Below, one piece after another: positions 49,679-64,000 of a DNA stretch of 64,000 nt (position 1 is its first letter; every line of letters starts with the position of its first letter). Position numbers and translations under genes: made by a program. This DNA comes from Atherix ibis (Eukaryota; Arthropoda; Insecta; Diptera; Athericidae): NCBI GenBank assembly GCA_958298945.1, contig OY282606.1:42421920-42485919 (forward strand), written 5' to 3'. A model generated the notes under the pieces. That model had not been told where the DNA came from and ran no database searches. It worked only from the letters and a program-made list of their open reading frames with translations.

Positions 49679-50186
49679 ATATTACGAGTATGAAGTGTTT
49701 AATGACAAATTGCTGGTCGATCAACGAAATGAGGAAGCCGGGAATTTTTTCTTCGGTGCCTTTATCTTTATATAGTGTGCTCTTGCGAAAGTGAAATTGA
49801 AATAGGTGCAAGCGGGAGTAGATTGCAAAGAAATACTATTTCTAAGGCCTAGTTTTGTCAAAGTTTAGATTAACGTCTGATGAATGGTGGAAAATAAATG
49901 ATCCCTTAGTTGTGAGTATTCCTAAAAAATATATATATAATATTATGGAACTTTGAAAGAAGTAAATATTGATCAATTCAAATTATATGGTCTTATAGGA
50001 ATGGAAAACTGAAGTAAAATCTGAAGATACAAATTTAGTAAAATGCACGAATAATTGAAATGAATTTGCTAAAAATTATTAACAAACAAATTATTAATAA
50101 TCGTAAAGTGAAGAGAGAGCGGATTAAGTCTACACATCAACAAAATTGGAATAATTTGAAAAACATATGAATTAATCATTTTTATT
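49679..50186. other. intergenic DNA between gypsy remnant and mariner
   Basis: About 500 bp of AT-rich sequence with no recognisable gene or repeat. Confidence 0.5.
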
Positions 50187-51453
50187 TACGAGGGTCGTTC
50201 AATAAGTCCTTAGAAAAAGATAGAAAAACACTGTTTTTAAAAAAAAAAAATTTTATTTTTCAACATAAGATCTCCTTTTAGCTCTCTACACTTTTCCAAC
50301 CGTTTTTCCAAAAAAATTATCCCGTCCAAAAAAAAAAATGGATTACTCATCCGTTTGAGCAATGACGTCCTCGTTGGAAGTGAACCGTCGTCCGCCAAGC
50401 CATTTCTTCAGATTGGGGAAAAGAAAATAGTCACTCGGGGCCAAATCTGGTGAATAAGCGGGATGCTGCACACATTTCCATTCTCAATTCCACAATTTTG
50501 GCCATGGAAACAGCGCAGGTGTGCACACGCGCATTGTCCTGATGCAAGAGGATTTTTTTCTTCTTCAGATGGGGGCGTTTCTCTTTGATTTCCTCGCTCA
50601 ACCGTTGCAATAACGACGCGTAATACGCTCCTGTTATTGTTTTTCCTTTTTCCAAGTAGTCGCTAAAAATGATGCCCTGCGAATCCCAAAAGACCGTGGC
50701 CATCACCTTGCCGGCCGATGGCACAGTTTTTGCCTTTTTCGGAGCCCGTTCACCCTTGAAAATCTACTGTGATTGTCTCTTCGTTTCTGGAGTGTAATAG
50801 TGTATCCAGGTTTCGTCCACAGTGACATATCGACGAAGGAATTCGGCAGGATTGCGATGAAAGAGTGCCAACATAGCCTCAGAGTCCACTACACAATTGC
50901 GCTTATTCTCCTCTGAGAGCAAACGCGGCACCCATCTTGCCGAAATTTTTTTTATAGACAATTTTTCATGCGAAATTGAAGCGACTGTACCTTGTGATAT
51001 GCCCGTGGCCTTAACTAATTCGCGCACTTTAATTCGCCGATCGTTCAAAATCAGATCGTGGATTTTGTCGATGATTTCAGGAGTAGACACCTCAACTGGG
51101 CGTCCTGAACGATGTTCATCTTTTGTGGATCAACGGCCACGTTTAAATTCATTCACCCAATTGTAAACCGTCGTAAACACAGGTGCAGATGTGCCATTAA
51201 CTGCATCCAACTCGGCTTTGATTTCTTTCGGGCTTAAGACTTTCAAATGGAGATGTTTGATGATAGCCCTAAACTCGCTTTTTTCCATTGTTATGCACAA
51301 ATAAATGTCGTTAACTTTAGTCGACGATAGAAATTGACCTACGCTATGGATCGAGCTGATACAAATGAAAAAGCTTTCCTGTCGATAATACTACTTACAA
51401 AAACAATTTTTTTACCGACACTACGAGCGTAAATTTTTTTTACGACCCTCGTA
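50187..51453 (-). mobile_element. near full-length mariner (DD34D), inactivated
   Basis: 1,267-bp element bounded by TACGAGGGTCGT at one end and the inverse ACGACCCTCGTA at the other. The minus-strand transposase begins near 51290 (MEKSEFRAIIKHLHLKG), runs through a helix-turn-helix region (KVRELVKATGISQGTVASI) and WVPRLLSEENK, then the first Asp motif VTVDETWIHYYTPETK. An in-frame stop follows RQSQ at about 50764. The frame resumes with KAKTVPSAGKVMATVFWDSQG and the second Asp motif LLHQDNARVHT. A frameshift after VELRMEM then separates it from the third motif, visible in another frame as YSPDLAPSDYFLFPNLKK. So all three catalytic Asp codons survive but the gene is broken by at least one stop and one frameshift. 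Confidence 0.88.
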
Positions 51454-51686
51454 TCATTTGAGATAAAAAAAACGAAGGTAATGATTACTCTCGAACGGAA
51501 GAGTATTCTTTAGCAATTACAGATTAAACTGAATTAATTCAACTTTTACCTTTGCTTGCAATATAAAATAATTAACTAAATTTTATTAAATAAAATCTGT
51601 TCAAATTAAACGACTGTGAAACGAATTCAAAAATATAATAAATTCAAATGATCATGAACGAATTCAACCGTTCATGATCATTTGAA
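51454..51686. other. AT-rich spacer with a small inverted sequence
   Basis: No gene seen. The string atgatcatgaacgaattca at about 51649 is followed by its partial inverse gttcatgatcat at about 51670, a short hairpin. Confidence 0.4.
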
Positions 51687-52062
51687 ACGGCTACGTTATA
51701 TATGGGTTCCTCATCTTCTTACGGAAAAAAATTTGTGCCGTCGCATTGACGTTTGTGATTTGCTTCTCAAACGCTAAGAAAATGATCCACTTTTGAAGCG
51801 TATCATCACTGGGGACGATAAATGGTTATCTACAACAATGTTAAGCGGAAAAGATCCTAGAGTAGACAAAATGAACCGGCTCAAAGCACTTCGAAAGCCA
51901 ATATTCATCAAAAACAGGCTATGCTATCTGTTTGATGGGATTTCAAAGGAATCGTTTATTTTGAGCATCTACCGAGCAACGCAACGATCAATTCTGAAGT
52001 GTACCGTCATCAGTTGGACAAATTGAATGTTTCACTTAAAGAAGAAAGGCCAATAAATATAT
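51687..52062 (+). pseudogene. mauritiana/Mos1-like mariner transposase fragment
   Basis: Central part of a Mos1-like mariner transposase on the plus strand, broken by stops and shifts. Across frames one reads RYIWVPHLLTEKNL, then LLKRIITGDDKWL (first catalytic Asp region), KANIHQKQAMLSVWWDFKGI and ELLPSNATINSEVYRHQLDKL, ending at KEERPINI. The N-terminus and the second and third catalytic Asp are missing. Confidence 0.75.
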
Positions 52063-52126
52063 TATTGGGTTGTTCGGAAAGTAATTTCGTAATGAAACGA
52101 AATTACTTTCCGGACAGCTTAATATA
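52062..52126. repeat. palindrome made of two mariner-type terminal repeats back to back
   Basis: The arm ttgttcggaaagtaatttcg followed by ta, a 5-base centre, and the inverse acgaaattactttccggaca form a hairpin of about 28 bp per arm with few mismatches. It directly follows the Mos1-like coding fragment and looks like a 3' terminal repeat plus a second inverted terminal repeat brought together by deletion. Confidence 0.7.
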
Positions 52127-52857
52127 TTTTTTCCCTTATTTATAAGTATGTAAGTAAAACCGAATACAAATAAAAATTATTCAATTATTAAAAAAATCCC
52201 GTACAATTTTATATAAATTTTATAATAAAAACACAAAAATATTTTATTTTATTATATATTTACAAAAATACTTATCAACTTTTGGTAGATCCAAGTTATT
52301 ACGTTTAAAAATATTTAAATGTTTCTTTTGCATTATTTTTATTTTTTTTTTACCCCTGGATTTAATTATAATTTTTGTTTAATTATTTAATTGAAAATAC
52401 GAGCATTTGTGCACTTAATATCTAAAAAATAAATTGTTCATATTATGAAAATGAATATAATGTTTTTTTTATTGATTTTATTTCATGATTTATTTTTTCT
52501 AGACATTTAACTTAATATTAGAAAAGTTAATTATGTGCATTATATGTATTATCATTTGTTTTTGTTGTTATATTGTAGAAGCTCGTTTTCGTTTTGTTAA
52601 ATTGAATTATGTGATTATTTTTTTTCTATATGCTGACACTGATTTGATTGTTGATTAAATGCATAGTATATAAGACTTATTTGATGAATTTTATTTTCTT
52701 CTTAAAATGTACTAATTTGATTATGTCGAATTTCCACGAAAAGAAATTTTTCTATTTTTTTTATTCTTAATTTTATGGAATTGTGATAAATGCAAACGTA
52801 TATAATCTACGCAAAGTATCTCATGTAGATTGTGGTCACAGAAAAATGGTTATTATA
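52127..52857. other. AT-rich intergenic DNA
   Basis: 730 bp, strongly AT-biased, with T-rich runs. No gene or repeat recognised. Confidence 0.5.
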
Positions 52858-54153
52858 TAGGGTTTTCCAATAAGAGTGATATGATTTCTAAGTGACGTTT
52901 CGGCCATTTGTAATACGTCATGATATATGTTTTTTTTTCCATTGTATTCACTAATGTATACAATTTCATCACGGAGAGATATACGCAAGAAAAACGTTTA
53001 CAAATTATTAGCCGTATTCCAATGGACCAATTTCGCTACTCACGAGTAGTTTCTAGCTGTCATCATCTACACCACCTCGAACAAATGAGTAGTTCGCATG
53101 CGTAGTTACGCCGTACAATTTACGGTAGGGTATTTTAGTTCCCGAACTGGAAATAGATGGCTTAGCGGGTTCGTTGGTTATGTTGAGGAGCCATATTTTT
53201 GTCAGTATTGTTTATGTGTGAATAAACTCAGTTTTTATTGTTTATGTGTGAGTAAATTCAGTATTGTTGTTGACTATTTTGAGGTTATATTTTACTTCTG
53301 TCAGTAAACTGGGCGTTTCTATGGACATCTACTCCCAAGTACTTGCGAGTAGCAAAATTGGCCCATTGGAATACGGCTATTCAATTTTATTACAAAATAA
53401 TCGTTCTCCAATTTAAGAAAATCATCTTTTCCGATGAGGCTCACTTTCATCTGAGTGGTGCGGTAAATAAACAAAACTGTCGGTTCTGGTGCGAAGAAAA
53501 TCCACAAATTATTCATGAACACCCATTACATTCACCTAAATTGACAGTTTGGTGTGGTTTTTGGTCTGGTGGAATCATCGGTTCGTACTTCTTTCGAAAT
53601 GAAGCTGGTAACACCGTTACTGTCAATGGAGCGCGGTATAGATCGATGATAACCAACTTTTTATGGCCGAAATTGGAAGAAGTTGATCTTGAAAACATCT
53701 GGTTCCAACAAGACGGGGCTATGTGCCACACAGCACTATGCAACAACCGAATTATTGCGAAAAAAGTTTGGAGATTCGATTATTTCAAGAAATTGTGACA
53801 CTGAATGGCCTCCAAAAAGTTGTGATTTAACACCATTAGACTATTTCTTGTGGGGTTATTTGAAGTCATTGGTCTTTAGCAATAAACCAAACTCTCTTCA
53901 AGCTTTAGAAGTCAATATTGAACGTGCTATTCATGACATACGACTTGATTTAGTGGAAAAAGTGCTCGAAAATTTGGTTCATCGAATTCGTTCCTGCAAA
54001 AGAAGTCGTGAAGGCCATTTGAATAACGTTTTATACAGAACTTAATTGTATCAATTGTACTTCATATTAAATAAAAAATATTTGAATTTCCTTAACAATT
54101 AGTGTGTTTTTTTTTTTGAAAAGAAATCATATTACTCCTTTTGGAAAACCCTA
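52858..54153 (+). mobile_element. rosa-type (DD41D) mariner, copy 2, with nested insertion
   Basis: Plus-strand copy with the same TAGGGTTTTCCAA ends as copy 1 and TA flanks. About 927 bp belong to rosa; a 369-bp foreign element (53010-53378) interrupts its 5' part. The N-terminal DNA-binding region is deleted by a different junction from copy 1. The catalytic part is recognisable: FSDEAHFHLSGAVNKQNCRF (first Asp) and FQQDGAMCHTA (second), then a frameshift near 53735-53745, and in the next frame SCDLTPLDYFLWGYLKS (third) to the end KRSREGHLNNVLYRT at 54045. The +1/-1 shift coincides with cacagcactatgcaac where copy 1 has cacgtgcaac-type sequence. Confidence 0.87.
53010..53378. mobile_element. 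369-bp inverted-repeat element nested in rosa copy 2
   Basis: Ends are inverted repeats: agccgtattccaatggacca (53010) and, from the opposite strand at 53378, agccgtattccaatgggcca. The match continues through gctactc for about 31 bp with two mismatches. Comparing with rosa copy 3, the sequence outside the repeats rejoins as one continuous rosa segment (ttacaaa / ttcaattttatta). A short ATT occurs at both edges and may be the target duplication. The interior has two near copies of attgtttatgtgtga but no coding capacity. The superfamily is not recognised. Confidence 0.8.
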
Positions 54154-55043
54154 TATAATATATTAAAAATTATTTTCTAAGTAAATTTTCATTCATAGTT
54201 TTAAAAATTTATCCATAGTTTCAATTTGTTTAAAATGAACTTTAAATTTGTCAATTTAAGATTTTTATAGTAAATTGTTTTTTTTCTTCAAATGTTTTGA
54301 TATACTAATTTTAATTAGTTTATTATATTTTGCTACCCGTTTTTTTTCGAATAATTTTGAATTTTATAATAAAATTTCTTAATTAATTTGATTTTATAAT
54401 TTCTTTATATATTTGGTCCGAATATTTTTCTAGTGCAAATACTATTTTTATACGTATTTATTTTTTATGAAATTGTGTTTATATTATTATCTTCTACTGT
54501 AATTTACATACTTTTAATATAGATTAATTATAAATTTAATAATACAAAATTAATAATTTTTTAATAAAAAAAATAATTTTTAAGGTTTGAAATTTAAAGA
54601 AAATTATTAAAGAAAATTTTCTTTTGTACTGAATTGATTTGTTAAGAAGGTAAATGAAGTTATTTTTATTCGGTATTACAAAATTTACTACATAAAATTT
54701 TAATTATTTGTATATATATTTTTGAAATTGTAAAATTTACAATTTTAATTATTTATTTTACTATAGAAAATATTTTTTTATTCAAATGCTAGTTTAATTA
54801 TGTTTATAAATTTCGAACACCAAAAATACTGTGAATGAAGGCCATAGGAAGGTACTGGTAGCAAAAATTCTTATGAAACCGGATTTAATAAATGACGTTT
54901 ATAAAATGGGTTAATGAAATGAGATTTTTACTTTTAAAATACTCGTATTCTTTAGAAGTTTATAAATGAAGACATTGTAAATAAACCAATAACAGAATAA
55001 GGTTATGTGATATTTAATTAAATATAAATTATGGATTCTTAGC
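54154..55043. other. AT-rich intergenic DNA and STK32 3' UTR
   Basis: 890 bp between rosa copy 2 and the STK32 stop codon. The part nearest 55043 must be the 3' UTR. No other feature was recognised. Confidence 0.5.
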
Positions 55044-61237
<6,194 letters not shown>

Positions 61238-61890
61238 CTAAAATTGATAATTAAAGTAAATAAAAATAATTATTATAAAAAAAATAGTTTTGAAATATTT
61301 TTATTATAATTGTATTTATTAGGGGAAGTTTTTTCTTTATAAGGTTGTGGAATATTTGGAATTACAAGATTATTTACTCTTATAACACATTTGTAAATGA
61401 TAATGTAACTTTTGAAGCTATAAATTTACCAATTTTTAAGTTTATGAAAATACTATATAAAATAAAAGTCTATATTTGAAAAGTACTATTTTATCAGTAA
61501 TTTTATGTAAATTAGATTATTTTAGTAAATTGTACTGCAATAACGATCATTTGATAAGTATTTATTTAAAAAATTGATAATCTGGAATTACTATAAAAAA
61601 AAGTTAATGGGGTGTGGCAGATACTAATCGGATTCGGATCACTGAGAGCAATTTGGTAATACTGCGTAATTTAGGGCTTAAAAACTAGGCCCTTTTAGAC
61701 TTGCAGAATAAGTTCCTATCTCATCCGATAGATATGTGACTCTATAGAGCATGATAAGTGAAGTTATGTTTTGGGAGTGTGTTATGAAAAATTGAACAAC
61801 AAAATGTGGAGTAACGATGTGACATCAAGTTTAATGTTAAGCTTTTTTGTGCCATCACATTTTAAATCTACGATTTTGACTTAAAAAAAA
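61238..61890 (-). other. STK32 upstream intron DNA
   Basis: Begins with the acceptor polypyrimidine tract of the 89-nt exon. From about 61,600 the base composition becomes more balanced, hinting that the old transposon sequence extends here, but no coding relic was readable before 61,900. Confidence 0.45.
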
Positions 61891-62100
61891 TTACAACGAG
61901 TCTACGGAGAATATGCCTTATCAAAATCACAAATTTGTATAAAGCATTTTTGGAGTGCCGAAAAACTTTGGAAGACGAGTCTCACTGAGAGAGGTTCTCA
62001 CCATCGAAAACTGATAAAAATGTGGAACGAGTGAGAACTCTTATAAAGTCAGACTATCCATTAACATTAAAGTATTGAGAGGTTAAGAAAAAGGATTCTT
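61891..62100 (+). pseudogene. mariner transposase N-terminal relic
   Basis: Plus-strand relic. One frame reads KTDKNVERVRTLIKSDYPLTLK, equivalent to the KTDENIEKVR...LIKSDRRLTI linker between the two helix-turn-helix domains of mariner transposases. Upstream, in a shifted frame, is a stretch suggestive of the first domain. Heavily decayed; no catalytic domain. Confidence 0.5.
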
Positions 62101-62450
62101 CGCGTCAGATAATTAATGCCCCTGTAGTACGGCCATCGCCATCAAAATGGTTTTTTTTTTCGGGGAAAAGGGTTACTCTGAGGTACCCCACTCTTCCTAT
62201 ATACCTAATCTAAGTTTGTTTGATTAAGATTAGATGTTCAAGAAAGGGCTGAGGGGACTCAGAGGACACAAAACACTTCTCAAAGAACGTACTCTTTGTA
62301 CTGTCGCCAAGAATACAATATGACTGACCAAGGAAGCTAATTTGAAAAGGATAATATTAATGTATAATAATAAAAAAAATTAGTTCCATTAATTTTTTAT
62401 AACAACTCATAATAGTTCTGTTTGATAAATTTTATAAAGTTGCTTAAATA
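62101..62450. other. unassigned sequence before rosa copy 3
   Basis: 350 bp with moderate GC (for example gaggggactcagaggacac near 62250). It has no readable coding or repeat identity; possibly old mobile DNA. Confidence 0.35.
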
Positions 62451-63759
62451 TAGGGTTTTCCAATAAGAGTGATATGATTTCTAAGTGACGTTTCGGCCAT
62501 TTGTAATATGTCATGATCTGTTTTCATTGTATTCAGTAATGTTTACGATTTTATCATGGAGAGGTAAGAACAATGTTTACAAAATTCAATTTTATTATCA
62601 AAATAATCGTTCTCCAATTGCAACTTTTCGTGCGCTTTTGCCATTTTATGGTCGTAATAATCGTCCAACTGTGCTCGCTATTCGTCGAATTGTTAAAAAT
62701 TTCGAAAGTACATTTTCTTTACATAATATTCAAGTGCCAATAAGATAAAGAACCGCTCGAAGTAATGAACATATTGCTGCCGTTCAGGCAAGTGTTGCTG
62801 AAGACCGCAATATGTCGATTCCAATACGTTCTCAAAAATTGGGACTATCTCAAACCACAACCTGGCGGATTTTGAGAAAGGAGTTGGGCTTGCATCCGTA
62901 TAAAATTGTTATCACTCAAGAACTGAAGCCATTGGACCACCGTAAACGTCGTGAATTTGCTGATTTTGTCTTGGAACAACTTGAAAACGATAACGATTTT
63001 TTTAAGAAAAACATCTTCTCCGATGAGACTCACTTTCATCTGATTGGTGCGGTAAATAAATAAAACTGTCGATTCTGGTGTGAAGAAAATCCACAATTTA
63101 TTCATGAACACCCATTACATTCACCTAAATTGAAAGTTTGGTCTGGTGGAATCATCGGTCCGCACTTCTTTCGAAATGAAGCTGGTAACACCGTTACTGT
63201 CAATGGAGAGCGGTATAGATCGATGATAACCAACTTTTTATGGCCGAAATTGGAAGAAGTTGATATTGACAACATCTGGTTCCAACAAGACGGGGCTACG
63301 TGCCACATGATTGTTGCACGTGCAACAACCGAATTATTGCGAGAAAAGTTTGGAGATTCGATTATTTCAAGAAATTGTGACATTGAATGGTCTCCAAGAA
63401 GTTGTGATTTAACACCATTAGACTATTTCTTGTGGGGCTATTTGAAGTCATTGAACGTGCTTTTCATGACATACGACTTGATTTAGTGGAAAAAGTGCTC
63501 GAAAATTGGCTTTAGAAGTCAATATTGAACGTGCTACGTGTATTCATGACATACGACTTGATTTAGTGGAAAAGGTGCTCGAAAATTGGGTTCATCGAAT
63601 TCGTTCCTGCAAAAGAAGTCGTGGAGGCCATTTGAATGACGTTTTATTCAGAACTTAATTGTATCAATTGTACTTCATATTAAATAAAAAATATTTAAAT
63701 TTCCTTAACAATTAGTGTTTTTTAAAAAAAAAATCATGTTACTCTTATTCGAAAACCCT
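62451..63759 (+). mobile_element. rosa-type (DD41D) mariner, copy 3, almost full length
   Basis: 1,309 bp with TAGGGTTTTCCAA and matching inverse ends. It is the only copy here that retains the N-terminal half: NNRSPIATFRALLPFYGRNN, RPTVLAIRRIVKNFES, then after a stop MSIPIRSQKLGLSQTTTWRI (helix-turn-helix) and GLHPYKIVITQELKP. The catalytic half has FSDETHFHL (Asp 1), FQQDGATCH (Asp 2) and SCDLTPLDYFLWGYLKS (Asp 3). It is broken by stops after QVPIR (about 62746) and GAVNK (about 63061), a short deletion at KVWSGGI, an insertion at CHMIVARATT, and a local tandem duplication near the 3' end. It lies in the putative upstream intron of STK32. Confidence 0.9.
63449..63590 (+). repeat. local tandem duplication in rosa copy 3
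   Basis: A segment containing attcatgacatacgacttga (or a cttttcatgac start), then tttagtggaaaa and gtgctcgaaaattgg, occurs at 63462-63508 and again at 63541-63588. Copies 1 and 2 have it once, so it is a duplication private to this copy that shifts the transposase C-terminus out of frame. Confidence 0.75.
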
Positions 63760-64000
63760 TTTAAACTTTAAATATGAAATGGTACAGTTATTTAAATAAA
63801 ACTTTAATTCTAAATTATTGCCAACATTTCTTTAAAATATTAAGTTATACTAATATTGAATAATTTGTATTTAATTTTATTAAATAATAAAAATAATAAA
63901 AGAAGTTTAATAACTAAAACAAATCCATCAAAAGAGATATAAAATTTCTAAGATATTTCATTTTTACCAAATTTGAAAGTAGATAGTTTAGACTATATTT
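63760..64000. other. AT-rich DNA at the window end
   Basis: No feature recognised; probably continuing STK32 intron. Confidence 0.4.

Noticed and set aside
53098..53307. 69-codon frame inside the nested inverted-repeat element
   Set aside because: It spans two tandem copies of a short repeat and has no transposase motifs.

Overview
This window is eukaryotic and most likely from a higher fly (Diptera, plausibly a tephritid fruit fly). It is very AT-rich and has spliced genes with short introns. Its conserved single-copy insect genes read as TMEM129, March5, Pop4, Get4, a KCTD9-like gene, the MTHFSD homologue lost, and an STK32/YANK kinase. It is rich in Tc1/mariner elements, including three copies of a DD41D element of the 'rosa' type first described in tephritids. 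The species call is an inference. All splice sites were placed by eye from GT/AG signals, reading phase and remembered homology.

Layout. 1-9034 is a compact gene block: the 3' end of TMEM129 (+), a small gene with a PRR15-like motif (-), March5 (-), Pop4 (+, head to head with March5) and Get4 (-, tail to tail with Pop4). 9347-30180 is a 20.8-kb tandem array of 20 copies of a ~1,042-bp unit. Every unit carries the same ~416-bp mariner-derived element with 105-bp inverted arms. 30181-37704 is a mobile-element block: a flanking repeated sequence, a deleted rosa mariner, and a 5.7-kb RNase H-bearing non-LTR retrotransposon with a 13-bp target duplication. 37917-44358 holds KCTD9-like (-) and lost (+, nine coding exons). 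44359-54153 is AT-rich DNA with a Ty3/gypsy remnant, a near full-length mariner, a mauritiana-like mariner fragment ending in a palindrome, and a second rosa copy interrupted by a 369-bp inverted-repeat element. 55044-64000 is the 3' part of STK32 (-). Its introns hold a mariner inserted into a fragment of the same LINE family, older mariner relics and a third rosa copy. The upstream kinase exons are not in the window.

Functional picture. The host genes are housekeeping genes with no shared pathway beyond a loose membrane-protein quality-control theme: TMEM129 and March5 are membrane RING ubiquitin ligases, and Get4 serves tail-anchored protein insertion. The most unusual structure is the satellite. 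A deleted mariner was captured into a larger unit and amplified as part of it, with visible higher-order (dimeric) substructure and a right flank that still carries related unamplified sequence. No intact transposase was found, and the LINE has a YADN in place of the catalytic YADD.
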